Source of the DNA: Drosophila miranda | Lineage: Eukaryota; Arthropoda; Insecta; Diptera; Drosophilidae | Assembly (NCBI RefSeq): GCF_003369915.1 | Contig: NC_046677.1 | Span: 22,338,913-22,402,912, forward strand | Direction of reading: 5' to 3' | DNA length: 64,000 nt | Shown here: piece by piece, positions 12,601 to 22,639 of the stretch | Layout of the letters: each line of letters begins with the position of its first letter | Position numbering within the stretch: position 1 is the stretch's first letter | The notes under the pieces: generated by a model | Told to the model about the DNA's origin: nothing | Database searches by the model: none | The model's input: the letters and a program-made list of their open reading frames with translations, nothing else | Position numbers and translations under genes: made by a program

Positions 12601-15600
12601 GCAGCCGAACCCAAGCCGAGACGAAGAATAGCCTTAAAGCTCCCGCTGTCTACGTGTCTACGTCTAATATTGATATTAAAGACCAATAAAATCAAAGAGG
12701 GCACGTTTTTTTAAATATGAGAATATACGTCTCTACTCAATACTCTCAGTCAGTCCTTGAGTATCGGGTATAGCGATACTCGACTCGAAGAAGAATGTGC
12801 CACATTTCGCACACTGTATTGTGTGTATTTTGTTTCTGATCTCTCGGGACCGAGCCTTTTGCTTTTGCAGACTTTTTTTTGCTTGTGCAATCTGGGAGCA
12901 GTTGGAGGCGAGGACTTTTCAGATTAGGGGACACAAAAGAATTGAGAAATCTACTTGTATATTTACAGTTGAGGCATACCAGATAAATGGCGAAATGTGA
13001 CGTAAAAAGGCTCTTCGAATCATCAATTTGAGTTCATTAACACTAAGCGTGACTCAAAACCTCATTAGGGCGATAAAACGCCTACGTTTATAGGAAAAAG
13101 CACATACATGGGATCTACCAGTAAATGCTGATAATCTAAACTCTTTTGCCAAAGTTCAACCTTTTTGAATCCACACTCTCACACAAACACAACGCTTTTT
13201 CCTGCAAATCACAATTGATAATTCATAAAATGCGGTTTTTAAGCAGTTGCTGTTTTCCGCAAGTGGCAAGTGGCAATGATAAGCAAACAGCTCCAATAAA
13301 GACAATGAAGTGGGCACAGTAGTGCCGCCCCCCATCGACACCTGTCAATTGGTTTTGTTAGAGAGACAATATCGCCGGAGCTGATCATCGTTCCCAATAA
13401 TTTCGCTTCTAATTAATTTCCTTTAATCGTTTCGCGGCACTGATAGCACTCCGCACACACGACACACATTCGAATCAATTATTTTTTGTTATGCTCTATT
13501 TAGTGGGCGACTCTTTTTCCATACCATAAAACGCGAGGCGCTCGCTTTTTTTTGCGCCACTTTCCTTTCAACATATTATTTTTATTATGTGTCGGACGAC
13601 GACCGGCTATGGAAATGTGTATATTATTTTCAATTAGACATGCTCTTGCCTCAGTGGGCTGCGACAGAATGGTGTATCAATTGCCATTAAACGATGGTAA
13701 TCAATTCTATTGTGTACTATTTTTCTGTATTTTCTGTGAGCTTTTCTGAGCCCCTGTGCCTGTGTGTGTGTGCGTCACAATTGTTTATTATTTTCAATAT
13801 ATATGTATGTATATTCATATACTTATGGGCCAGTATGTATACCATTTAGTGGTGATAAGAGCGATAAGATATTCGCTTATTTTTTGCTCTGATAAAGCAG
13901 TCCGCCAGATGTTAATGGTCAGACGCACAGGCCCACAGACGTGCGTCTATTCGTTCAATATTTGTGCAAACAATAGACCCTTAAACTATCAAGTTCTTAG
14001 GCCATTAAAAGCTGTTGGAAGCCTTTAACCGATTTTAAAGAGCTACTGCAGCTGTGTGAGCCGTTACCACATGACGCGCGGCACGTGGATGCTCGACTCG
14101 AGTCGCACGAGCCACTGCTGACAAAGAGAATTGCTGAGAATCTCTTAAAGAACATACATTGCGTGTGCATGACGTGTGGCCAATTGATGCTCGATTCGAG
14201 ACGCACAAGCGAATGCTGCAAAAGGGAATGGCAGAGAGTCGCTTAAAGATGGATGCTTCATTCGAGACACACAAGCGAATGCCTGATAATTTAAAAAACA
14301 ACATACAATGCGTGTGCATGACGCGGCAGACTGACAGCCTTTCCACCGCAGTATAACATACAACATTAAAAGAAAGAAAGCCTAATTTTGGGGTGGAAAA
14401 GCTTTCGGCACTGATCATTAACAAAATTTTAACAAGATAAGGCTGACCCACATAATGCCAAAAACTTGATTATCTTTTTATGATAGAGCGCCAATCCATT
14501 CGGTCCGAAAAGCAAAACAAACTAACAACTGGACTGCATAGGAACAAAGCAGACTGAGCGAAATCGGCAGTATCAGAGCTGCTGCTGATCAATAAATAAT
14601 ATATCCACAAACATTGGGGTCTATCTCATGCTGTGCCTGGCAAACATCTGGTCGAAATACCCTACCCTGGTGATACCCCTGCATGGGTAATGATGTATTA
14701 ATATATATTTAGCCCCACATCTGTTTCGTTTTGTATTGTTGAAAATATGTCAATTATAGGACGACTGCACCTGGGGGTTACAATATTCTGCTACAGCAGT
14801 TCTTCTGTACCTGAGGCATAATGTCTTGTTACCGAATATGAAAATGCAGACAGAGTTTTTGCGGTTTCATTTAGCTTTCAGTAAGAATAAGTATGTATTT
14901 GTAGTGCTTTACGACTAGAGTAAGTTTTTACTGCCAAGTGCTTCCATTGCCAGAAGTACAAGAAGCACGAGAATGCAAAAACAAAATACATATTGGATTG
15001 GAGTTGGACAGAAGACTGGGATCTGGACTGGCTCGATTCCAAGAGTGCCCCACCGCTAGACTATACATTATGTGGGGGTTTTTACCGCAAAAGAAAACAA
15101 TTTTCTTTGTGACGAACGCTTTAACAAAAAAACTTTCCATTATCTTGATGTACAAAAATAGCTACATATTCCTCTCACTGTATTTCTCATAAAATAAAGA
15201 ATGTATCCCTGAGGGTCTTTAAAAATAACTCAAAACCCAAGCCTTATCAATTGTCCCCGTTCAAGTTCATAGAAAAAGTAAAATATGATGTACACTTTGT
15301 TGAGATGAAAAAGCCTCATTTAAGCCTCACCAACACCAACGCCAATACGAATCGGGAATTGTAGAAACAAACAAATAACGAAGTGGAGTGGAGTGGAATC
15401 ATTAAATGATAATTCCCCTACATTAAGTACACATGCATATAGTATATACAAAAACTGTTTGTGATTACGAAAGAGTCACTTCGAATGTGAGAAAGATCAG
15501 AGATAATATACTATGCAGTACATAAAAACTCTCTTCATATATGGCTAGTAAATAGAGTCACAGACTCGGCGAAAGGTCACAGATAAGAGAGCTGAGAAAT

Positions 15601-18600
15601 TTTTGGGAAAAATTATCTAGCCAAAAAGCCGCTATAACTGATAAATAAACTATGAAACAATTGAAAATAATCTTAAAACCGGTACGATAAATCATTGGAA
15701 TTTTTGAATAATTGAGTGGAATTTTTTTAGAGGGCAAATGTAGATGAAATTCCTAGGAAAATACTCTATAGAAAATAACAAAACCAAATATACGAGTATA
15801 TATATATATATATATATACATATATAGTATATCAATTATTGTGGGTTTCATCGATGTAATTGAAAGTGCAGCGACTACACTCACCTCTGGCAGCCTCAGG
15901 GGACCCCGTTGAACTCTAACCTTTGCGGTGGCCTAGCCATAAAAACTACATTAGCTACAGCTAAAGAATTAATTACAATTACCAACGGCAGCACCTCACA
16001 ACAGTCTCTAGTATACAGGTATACGGCAGGTAGTATATCTAAAAGGGTTATCCAGGAAGCGGCGAGGAGCAACGAGTTGTCAAAATCGTAATTTATATTT
16101 TCTCTCTCCCTCTCTCTCGTTCCCCTTTCAAAATGCAACAGAATCGAATAGCTGGCGAAAAATCAATAATAAAAGTGGGCAACAAACCAAAAAGTGTATT
16201 ACATTTTCTTTCTTTTGGTTTTCTTTGGTTCCACGTTTAGGGTTTTTCTATGCGGTTTTTTAAGTTCCTCGTGCGGCATTGCTTTTGCTTTTTTTGTTGG
16301 GGTGTTGGGGTGTTACTGTTTGAGGGGGGGGGGCGTTCGTTCTTTTATTGTTGGGGGACCGTCCCAATGTATGTCATCGTTCGAAGAACAGTAGGAGCAG
16401 CAGCAGCAGCAAAAGAAAGAAAACCGATGACGAAACGCGAAAACACGGCGCAAAAATAAAATATTGTATTTTTAGCACTGTTTTGGCAGAATGTCATTAA
16501 TTTATGAACTATCCCACATATCCGCGTATTCGTGTATTCGCGTTCGTTAGCGCTACTATGACATGCCCCGCAACCGTTTTTCTGTTAATTATTTAATTAA
16601 TTTCTGGTCTATTCTGTCCGTTTTGTTCTATTGTTGGTTTGTTTGTTTGTTTGTTTGCTGTCTGATGGTTTTTTTTTTTTTTATTCTAAGGCACGCGATG
16701 GTGGTTCGAGGCGGTTTGTGCTTGTGCCGGGCACGTCATTTCAGCGCGACGTTACGATTTGCACTCGAGAGAGAGAATCGCAATAGCGCAGAGAAAAGCA
16801 GGCAGGCAGGCGGCAGGCGAAGGCAGCCAGCCCCCAAAGGCCCCAGCAGGCGAGAATGAGTAAGACTGATTCGAGACGTTTGGCCGACTACTGCATACGC
16901 TAGACTCATTCAACAAAGTGTCTGATAAAGAACAACCCACATACATATATACATACATATATTTGGCGGATACATTAAGTATTCCCCACCTTCCCCGCAC
17001 AATCTGTTTTTCCACAGACACACGACGCGTATCTGGCAAGCCACGGCTAGTCGGAAAACCTTTGTTTTTTTTCTTTTTAGTTTGTGATTCGGTCATGCTG
17101 GTTATATGGAAAACGCTTCACTGGACTCGCACAAATTTTGATACGGCGTATACATACAATATGTACAAGTGTATCTGTGATTATGCATATACAGTGCGTT
17201 TCAAATGTTTCAAACACTTGTTAGAAAGCACCATATACCGAAAGACAAACAACTTAAGTATACATATATTTATTATATATTATTCGTATTCTACCAGTCC
17301 TTAAATCCAATCTAGACTGCAAGACAACGAAAAAACACTAAAATAGTAATGTAAAACGTCTCCACAGTGGTATCAGTAAAAGAACTGAGCCACTATTTGT
17401 GCCAAAACGACGTTTTCCAACACGAACAGCTGATTTAGAGCACCAGTTGGCCTATAAAAACAAACTAGAGCGCACACTGCCAGATTTTTTTCCATGGGGC
17501 TTAATTCTGCTATCACCAGAGTTAGTTCCAGCCAAGTCTATAAACATAAGCTACTTCTGTCTTCCAATCAAGTCTGGATTGGATTGCGGCCATTAAAAAT
17601 TAAAAGCTGTGTGAAAATTTAAAAGGAATTACGTCCGAAACCACACTTGATTTAATTTTTAAAGATAATGCTCGTATTAAACATATGGTATATTTTTGAA
17701 AAGGAACTTTTTCAAATTTGACAACATTAAATTATTCCAATTTTATAATGGAAACAATTCTAAAAGCTACTTTTACTGAGCAGTGACTACGTTTAATAGC
17801 ATTTGAGGTAATTTAACCAACAAATTAATGGTAAAAAACAGGTTAATAAAAAAAGAGCGACAATTACAATTAATGAATTCCTGAAACTTTTTATAATTAC
17901 TTTTAAACAAATTTGTTTTAAATCTCTGACAGTTTCGCTTGTAATTGAAATCCCCAAAACGCATTTAATACCTACAACGCTTTTAATCTAACAATAGATT
18001 ATTGTATTTCCATTTTCTCGCACTCGGTGGAGTGGAAAATCTTCTCAACTGCCTAAAAGTGTACTACTTTAGGCACCAAAAACTATTTCATCTTGTTAAA
18101 AAAGTGACAATGTTTTTGAATAGCAGCTAAATAAACAGATTACCAACAAACCCACAGTACTCTCTATTTTGGACACGAATAAAATAATACGTTTGTACGG
18201 CTGAGCGCGCGCAACTGTTGCGCAATAAAAATAAGTAAAACGGGCTAATGCAAGAAGTAAAAGGTAAAGTTTTTGTGGGGCAAGCAAGCAGACTACGTAG
18301 ACTGGGAACGCAATTGGGGTATGGTATTATTATCCAGTAGATAAGCCAACTGAAAGGAATGGAATACTACATATATGATATGTATGTATAAACGACATGC
18401 AATATAAGCAGCAAGAGGGAAAGAGTAACTTTTAAAACATGCAAACCAGCGAAAAAACCTACACCAAAAATTAATTTGCTTAGCTTTTAATTATATATTT
18501 TTAAAAGTCTAGTCTTTTTGGGGTGGCACACTCACATGGGCGTCGAGTTCAGGCTGACAGTGCGTTTGTGCCTCTGTTGGTTGTGTTGTTGTTGGTGCTG

Positions 18601-18891
18601 CTGGCTATGATAGCTACTGTGGTGTTGGTGGTGGTGGTGGTGGTGGTGGTTGTTGTTGTTGTGGTGATGTGACGACTGGCGAAAGAGGCTTTGAGCGGTG
18701 GCCAAGGTTTTGGGCAGGGCACCTTGACTGGAAGATTTGCACAGGGCCACAAAGCGGGTGCTGGCGCTGACCGATGGTGCCGATGAGGTGGATGCTATCG
18801 AGGAATTCGAGGATGAGGTTGATCTCTGCTGCTGTTGTTGTTGTTGGTGGTGCTGCTGCTGCTGTTGGCGCTGCTGTGTGACAAAATGCAT
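3460..18891 (-). CDS. Gramd1B: GRAM/VASt domain sterol-transfer protein (GRAMD1/Aster), 10 coding exons
   Basis: This is the fly GRAMD1/Aster protein, whose family carries cholesterol between plasma membrane and ER at contact sites and is anchored in the ER by a C-terminal helix. Coding exons, 5' to 3': 18891-18536, 11906-11568, 11367-10791, 8141-7886, 7805-6698, 6638-6386, 6329-6199, 6140-5944, 4199-3734, 3664-3460; all junctions are GT-AG and keep phase, giving 1,295 aa. Residues 1-424 are low complexity (Gln, His, Ser, Ala). GRAM spans about 490-610 (ERLIVDYSCALQ, then LVQGRLYVSQNYVCF and KEKTALVIPNAI). A Ser/Ala/Asn-rich linker follows. VASt spans about 880-1,070 (ending KGFIEKNTWAGVEDFF). 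The membrane helix lies at about 1,180-1,205 (LSLFVILLLCLMLALNVILL). The far 5' start exon is the least certain part, but its AT/G junction to exon 2 fits exactly. Confidence 0.85.
3734..4199 (-). CDS. Gramd1B: Gramd1B exon with ER membrane helix
   Basis: The acceptor is CTTCTCCACAG and the donor AA/GTGAGT. It encodes a Gly/Gln/His-rich linker and then a membrane segment of about 25 hydrophobic residues (LSLFVILLLCLMLALNVILLLK), followed by KLWKLEERIDVDLSRR. This is the tail anchor expected for GRAMD1 proteins. The plus-strand ORFs across it are shadows. Confidence 0.85.
4672..4805. repeat. Dispersed repeat copy (family also at 14,087-14,340)
   Basis: The segment reads ...CGCACAAGCGAATTCTGCAA...GCGTGTTCATGACGCGGA. 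Very similar blocks (GCACAAGCGAATGCTGCAA and GCGTGTGCATGACGCGG) occur three times in tandem at 14,087-14,340 in another Gramd1B intron. It is therefore a dispersed repeat of roughly 85-100 bp per unit. Family unknown to me. Confidence 0.6.
5292..5810 (-). CDS. Gramd1B: Possible His/Thr-rich cassette exon of Gramd1B (5' boundary unresolved)
   Basis: The minus-strand frame is open from about 5,838 to 5,292 and ends at AAAG/GTACAC, the same donor string as the 6,386 exon. The donor is phase 1, matching both the preceding exon (ends CGT G) and the following one (starts GT ACC), so inclusion would keep frame. The peptide is rich in His, Gln, Thr and Ser (long HHHH runs), like other linker parts of this protein. 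I cannot find an acceptor with a good pyrimidine tract; TATAG near 5,811 is a weak, phase-correct candidate. It could instead be unspliced repeat-rich intron. Confidence 0.3.
5944..6638 (-). CDS. Gramd1B: Gramd1B VASt-domain exons (three exons)
   Basis: The exons 6638-6386, 6329-6199 and 6140-5944 encode the VASt domain, the START-like sterol-binding module. It begins FVATTECTSTHEGRQIVHTI, includes DTLFNLLFTKSKFVTDFH and SIDINSVNAGIPYADSF, and closes with SIWGVVKGFIEKNTWAGVED. Introns are 56-58 nt. If the intron after 5,944 is retained, the frame continues into a poly-Gln tail and stops at 5,846. Confidence 0.88.
6698..7805 (-). CDS. Gramd1B: Gramd1B exon with most of the GRAM domain and linker
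   Basis: It starts DYSCALQRDILVQGRLYVSQ, the core of the GRAM fold, and continues through FFATFTSRDKSFLMLFRVWQ. After GRAM comes an acidic patch (TTDDEDYIDPTLHKDTETDVEF) and then about 200 residues of Gln-, Ser-, Asn- and Ala-rich linker with a 13-Ala run. The Ala run and Gln runs are coded by GCN/CAG repeats, likely variable in length between strains. Confidence 0.88.
7886..8141 (-). CDS. Gramd1B: Gramd1B exon leading into GRAM
   Basis: The acceptor is TTTCCCTGCAG and the donor GTGG/GTAGGT. It encodes DTAQNKLSNELTPHELSILR, a Ser/Asn-rich stretch, then SWYNVIYPNYKSRAEDFKKLF and FKDVPNDERLIV, the N-terminal edge of GRAM. Directly upstream, unspliced sequence stays open back to an ATG near 8,186 (MEILMVMDQLSLSLQ), so a short isoform starting here is possible but unproven. 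Confidence 0.85.
8192..10790. other. Gramd1B intron
   Basis: No exon is seen. It contains the inverted-end dispersed element at 9,717-10,448, listed separately, and otherwise AT-rich unique-looking sequence. Two overlapping short minus-strand ORFs at 9,408-9,670 have no recognisable similarity. Confidence 0.6.
9717..10448. mobile_element. Dispersed element with TATACCCGATACT inverted ends and GACGGACA tract
   Basis: The ends are inverted: TTATACCCGATACT at 9,717-9,730 and AGTATCGGGTATAA at 10,435-10,448. Inside are a GACGGACAGACGGACA microsatellite (10,276-10,305) and the block CTCGGCTATTGATGCTGATC followed by a TATGGGGTCGGAAACG string, which I recognise as part of a very common Drosophila dispersed repeat. 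An internal degenerate duplication of about 160 bp is visible (about 9,790-9,943 versus 9,970-10,103). No coding capacity, so it is non-autonomous. Class (Helitron-like DINE or TIR MITE) is not settled from sequence alone. Repeat-like sequence may extend left to about 9,680. Confidence 0.65.
10791..11367 (-). CDS. Gramd1B: Gramd1B N-terminal low-complexity exon
   Basis: The acceptor CATTGCAG joins AG/G to give Arg; the donor is GAG/GTGAGT. It encodes RDSITEEIVITTTTTNSKLL, an Ala-rich stretch and about 100 Ser/Asn/Gly-rich residues. No known domain. Reads on past the donor for 36 codons into intron, which explains the longer open frame. Confidence 0.75.
11568..11906 (-). CDS. Gramd1B: Gramd1B N-terminal Gln/Glu/Pro-rich exon
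   Basis: The acceptor TTTATTGTAG is followed by a frame reading IKDIDTITNPTTTNARTADS and then ANANANAN, HESQPESQSQSQSQ and PQQQEQPQEEEYPDPD. The donor is CGACAG/GTAGGT. Phase matches both the first coding exon (AT/G) and the next exon (AG/G). Low complexity, no domain. Confidence 0.7.
12759..12787. repeat. Short fragment of the TATCGGGTATA repeat family
   Basis: The string GAGTATCGGGTATAG followed by CGATACTCGACTCG repeats the terminal sequence of the element ending at 10,448 and itself forms an 8-bp inverted repeat (GAGTATCG/CGATACTC). Probably the end of a decayed copy lying to its left; the body is not recognisable. Confidence 0.5.
14087..14340. repeat. Three tandem divergent copies of a dispersed repeat
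   Basis: Three blocks share ATGCTCGATTCGAGACGCAC and AAGCGAATGCTGCAAAAGG, with GCGTGTGCATGACG closing two of them. Unit starts are near 14,087, 14,186 and 14,250; units are about 65-100 bp. A fourth related copy is at 4,672-4,805. No coding potential is credible here because ORFs in all frames are repeat translations. Confidence 0.65.
17193..17235. repeat. Solo TIR-like end (CAGTGCGTTTC family)
   Basis: The sequence TA-CAGTGCGTTTCAAATG matches the ends of the elements at 2,617 and 40,629. I could not find a matching inverted end downstream, so this is either a truncated copy or one whose right end has decayed. Confidence 0.4.
18536..18891 (-). CDS. Gramd1B: Gramd1B first coding exon (His/Gln-rich)
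   Basis: The ATG at 18,889-18,891 opens MHFVTQQRQQQQQHHQQQ, then Ser-rich sequence, HNNNNHHHHHHHQHH and KRTVSLNST. The donor CCCAT/GTGAGT interrupts an ATG codon that is completed by the G at 11,906. Low complexity limits certainty, but exact phase closure across a 6.6-kb intron supports it. The start chosen is the first in-frame ATG of the open stretch. Confidence 0.6.
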
Positions 18892-19736
18892 GACAACGGC
18901 ACACGTTGCCGCCCCACAATTACAGTCTCGTTTGTCTGAGATTTATTTAGTTATTATTATATTTAAAGGCCAATTTGCGTGAGTCGTCGTCCAGCGACAA
19001 CGGTACTCGTTGGCTCCTCTATGCCCAGCCGCTTTGTCGCTGTCTATCTCTTCTGCTGCGCCTCTGCTGACGTCTGCGGAAGTTTCTTTTTATTTTTGTA
19101 GTTTTTCATAGTTAAAACACTGCCACTTTATGCTCTTTGATGTCTACATATTTTGTGGAATCGTAATTTGCCGTTTACACTCGAATGCTCTTTGTTATAA
19201 CTATTGTTAAATGAGATTCACGTACAAGTGTGCATAAATTCTTTCGTTTCTTTTCCGCTTTTTCACTTTTTTTGCGCATAAATTTTTCGAGTCGTGGCTA
19301 GGGATGTCGAGGGTTTTGATGTGCCGACGCCGCTGTACTGGAGTCAATGATTCTCACCCCTATAACGACTCAAAAATAATTGCATATATTTCCATATTTC
19401 GGTTTATATTGTTTCTTTGAGTTTTGGTGTTTTTCAGTCAATAAAATGTGTATATAATAATTGCTGGTAATTGCCGGCACCATGGCAACTCCCGGACACA
19501 GCTGCTTATCGCTAATCTCTAGCCGATATGTCACACTTCGATAGCACGAGAACGGAACTACACGCCTAGGCTGGCTATTTTTGTGAACGGCGTTACAAAC
19601 TTAATAAAATATTCAAAATTTTAACAAACTTTATTTTATTAATATCACAAGCAAATTAGAATACACAACACACATTTTTTTGTTGACAAAAACCACATCC
19701 GCTTTGGTGGGCGCTACCACAACTTCTATTGTAGGC
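18892..19736. other. Gramd1B 5' region and 3' flank of the LRR gene
   Basis: Upstream part (18,892 to about 19,400) should contain the Gramd1B leader and promoter; I see no clear TATA box. The part near 19,620-19,680 has TTTATT strings (minus-strand AATAAA) that may end the LRR gene transcript. No exon beyond the possible one beginning at 19,737. Confidence 0.4.
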
Positions 19737-19805
19737 GCTGAAAGAGAGAGAATAATCGAATTTTAGCTTTTAAACTATGACACATTTTTTAGGCAGTTAT
19801 TTATG

Positions 19806-19844
19806 CATTTTAAGGATCATTCGACACGGATGATCTTTAAAATG
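19806..19844. repeat. 15-bp inverted repeat (hairpin) just 3' of the LRR gene
   Basis: CATTTTAAGGATCAT (19,806-19,820) and ATGATCTTTAAAATG (19,830-19,844) are reverse complements except one position, with a 9-nt loop. As minus-strand transcript this lies 18 nt past the LRR stop codon, in 3' UTR or an intron. Confidence 0.7.
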
Positions 19845-19861
19845 GAATGTCTTAATAATAC

Positions 19862-21496
19862 TCAAGCAAGAAAACCATTTGGCGTTAGTACAATGCTCGA
19901 GTTGCCGCTCTTAAGAAGACCACGAATGAGGGCCAAATCATCGGGCGTCAGGGACCAGCCCGTTAACTGCCCCACAGATTGCAATTCCGGGCAGCTCTCC
20001 AAGAGTAACTTCAAAAGGAAAGAAGCTTTTAATTTAAGGAAAGTTTCCTCGCATTTAAAATATTCACCTCGACAGCTTGAACGGTGAGTTCTGGGGCCAA
20101 AGTGAACCAAATATCTTCCAGAACCTTGAAGTCGTGCTGCACAAACATGCTGAAAAGGAAGTCTATTCAAATTTCAACAAATCTCCCAAACAATCAGCTA
20201 TTACCTGATGATATCCTCATCGGTAAAGTCCACAGTATCCACGGCCATGCGCTTGAGGTCCGTGCAACTGCAGAGAAAGGCTTTCAGAGAACTCGTCATA
20301 ATGGCACTGCTGAGGATTTCCAAACCCTCCAGTTGCTGGAATTTGGCCTGAGCCTGACCGTACGACAAACTGTCTATCAAGTAGCAGTCGAGATCGATCA
20401 GCGAGGGGCATAGCCGTGCCAGCTTGCCCAGCTCCAAGTTCCCAGTGCCCTTGATCATGGTCAGATGGCGCAGATTTCGGCCTATGGGCCGCTCCAGGAG
20501 GGGCAACAGCTCTGCCACCACAAACCTATTGATCTTCAGTTTTCGCAGGGTTCGTGTGTGCAGAGCCCGGAGGGATCCCGTCTTGGGTGAGTCCAGGTAG
20601 AGGGTCTCCAGTCGCGGACACGTCTGCATAATCACCTGCAGCGTGGCCTCATCCGTGGCCGTGTCGTGGACGTACCTTAGCCGGCACTTGAAATGGTCGT
20701 CGACATTGTCGAAGATGAACTTGAGGGAGGCGCCCACAAACGAATAAGTGGACAGCGTCTCCACCTGTGGGCAGTGCTCTAGGATGAGGGCAATGTCCGA
20801 GTAGCATATGTTCTCCTCTCCGGGCATGCCCACGTCCACAACAGTCAGGGACTGCGAACAGACTCCCTTGGCCAGCACATCAATGCCGATCTCTGTAATG
20901 TCCGTCTCCCCGGAGATGTCCAGAATTTGCAGGCGTGTTGACCATTTGCCAATCTCCTCCAGCAACTGATCGTTGGCTATGTACGGCACATACAGCTTCA
21001 CCAGCTGCTTGCAGCGTCTCACAATGTCGTACATGTAGTGCATGTGCTCCTCCTTCACCCAGATGCCTTTGATGTTTAGGACCCGCAGGCCAGCGCCCTG
21101 AGCAGCAATAACCTGCAAAAAGGGAGATCCATCTAATAGCCAAGATCTCGCAGGATGCCGGAGAATAATTACCTGAAGAATCTTCTCATAGTAACTGAAC
21201 GGAAAGACCTCCGTAAAAAGAAAGGTGACGCCGCAATTGAGCAGCATTTGCAGGCAGGTGAACCTCATGTTGGCGTCCAGATAGTCCGAGCTGAGTATGA
21301 CCCGCAGCAGATCCTGGTAGATGTTCGATGTGGCACCCGACTGGGCCAGATACTCGTTCAGCTCGACCATCACAATATTGATGTCTAGATGGACATCGGG
21401 GGCGTACTGCACATAGCTGATGGTGGACACCAGCAGGTTGGCTAGCTCGGCCAGAGCGCTGTCGCTCAGCGTGCGCACGCTGCATTTTTTTGACAT
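19862..21496 (-). CDS. Leucine-rich-repeat protein, 486 aa, function unknown
   Basis: I do not recognise the gene. Exons, 5' to 3': 21496-21173, 21112-20205, 20149-20068, 20008-19862, with introns of 55-60 nt, all GT-AG and phase-consistent. It starts [20 protein letters not shown], has a helical N-terminal region (1-110), then irregular leucine-rich repeats of the F-box/RNI type ([68 protein letters not shown]). No F-box, signal peptide or membrane helix is obvious. RNI-type LRR proteins often act as substrate-recognition subunits of ubiquitin ligases, but that is only family context. The first intron has no stop and is 60 nt, so it could be retained in frame. A fifth exon from 19,737 may replace the last few codons. 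Confidence 0.85.
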
Positions 21497-21984
21497 GTTT
21501 CTGTGGTCGTAAACAAAATGCGACTCAGCAAAAACTGACGACGTGTCGGGGCAAGAAGATCGATTGAGGACTTTTCTGTGGTTACATCACTCGGTTCTCG
21601 GATCGCTCCAATGGTTTGGATTAGGTGTTCGTTTGGTGTCCAAACCTTTCTTAAGGTATAACTATTTTATCGAATTTTCTCGTTGCATACATATGTAGGT
21701 ATATATTCTTTATATTTATAAACAAAAATAGAATCTAAAATTATATATGCGATGGAAATTGTTTTCGCGCTGCGGGCAGAGAGCGTACGTGCCAAACGTA
21801 TGGACAGCGCGAGGCAGACTGAGAGCCAACAATAGGACGCCAATAGTTTGCTGCTTCCTCAGCACAGCAGAGCCAGTTTGGCGGCTCTTTTAATGGCTCT
21901 ACGATTTACCCAGGGAAATGGTCATCTATTATATATGCTTTACGGAATACTAAGAGAGGTTTGCCTGGCTTAACTTGGGAGATT
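21497..21984. other. Intergenic, LRR gene promoter and Ostc 3' flank
   Basis: Contains the LRR gene start region and the 3' flank of Ostc. A minus-strand AATAAA-like string occurs near 21,700-21,730 in AT-rich sequence. No further coding signal. Confidence 0.5.
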
Positions 21985-22506
21985 CTAAGGATGCAGGTAG
22001 CTGGGCAGCTTCATGCGCATAAACAGCCACGTAGTGAAGAAGGACACCAGTATAAATATGAATCCCATGGCGGTGAGGAGCAGCCGATTGAGATTCGTCT
22101 TGCCGGGTGAATGCGTCTGATCCATAATGATAAAGCCCAGGCCGCCGACGGTGAAAAGAAAGCTGCTGGCAAGTCCCTCCATGATATATTGTCCGTTTAC
22201 TCGATAGGGCATAAAGGCCACAGGACGTGAGTGACCGTGCTCGTCCACAGTGGCACCCACGCTGGGCGGCTCCACTATAACATCATAGATAATGCCTGGA
22301 AAATGATGTTTGAGCTATAGCTATGATATCTGCAGCATTTTTGTGTACGCTATATAGAAACACTCACCGCCGGTCACCAAAAAGTACGAGAGCAAAATTA
22401 CACTGAACACAGCCATCGGTGAGGGCATTGGGATGCTGAACCGCCGCACTTTGATGTTGGGCGGCACCAGTATGTGGAAGGGAAGGCTGTACAACGTCTC
22501 AATCAT
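21985..22506 (-). CDS. Ostc: Oligosaccharyltransferase complex subunit OSTC (DC2)
   Basis: OSTC/DC2 is a small ER membrane subunit of the STT3A-type oligosaccharyltransferase that helps dock the enzyme to the Sec61 translocon for co-translational N-glycosylation. Two exons, 22506-22368 and 22295-21985, are joined in codon GG/C (intron 72 nt, GTGAGT...TTCCAG), giving 149 aa, the usual family length. Start [20 protein letters not shown] was chosen over an upstream non-ATG extension. Three hydrophobic segments are visible: about 30-50 ([17 protein letters not shown]), about 82-102 ([20 protein letters not shown]) and about 115-138 ([20 protein letters not shown]). It shares a divergent promoter region with Ptpa. 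Confidence 0.95.
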
Positions 22507-22573
22507 GGCTGCAGCTTCAGATATTAACAATAATTAATGTAAATAAATGGTTTTCTTTAAATTGCGACGTGTT

Positions 22574-22639
22574 CAGTGTGACCGTGGATGTATCTATAAA
22601 ATATACCACCTCATTTAAAAAATATACCGCAAATATACT
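22574..22639 (-). promoter_or_regulatory. Motif-1 core promoter (CGGTCACACTG) with GGTATATTT repeats
   Basis: Minus-strand CGGTCACACTG (22,574-22,584) is the Drosophila Motif 1 element bound by M1BP at TATA-less housekeeping promoters. Upstream of it on that strand are two GGTATATTT strings (complement of 22,599-22,607 and 22,620-22,628) and an AGTATATTT (22,631-22,639), a combination commonly seen next to Motif 1 in flies. It lies between the divergent starts of Ostc (22,506) and Ptpa (22,773), oriented towards Ostc. Confidence 0.75.

Larger units (their letters stand above)
11907..18535. other. Large first coding intron of Gramd1B
   Basis: About 6.6 kb without a supported exon. It holds a short inverted motif of the TATCGGGTATA family (12,759-12,787), a tandem dispersed repeat (14,087-14,340), TA microsatellite (about 15,794-15,830), a G run (16,324-16,333) and one solo TIR-like end (17,193). 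A donor-like GAG/GTGAGTGT near 15,880 on the minus strand could mark an untranslated alternative first exon, but nothing else supports that. Confidence 0.5.

Noticed and set aside
15896-16138. Minus-strand ORF starting MHFERGTRERERE with a donor-like GAG/GTGAGTG just beyond
   Set aside because: The frame stops before the donor, so it cannot be a coding first exon of Gramd1B; an untranslated exon remains possible but unsupported.
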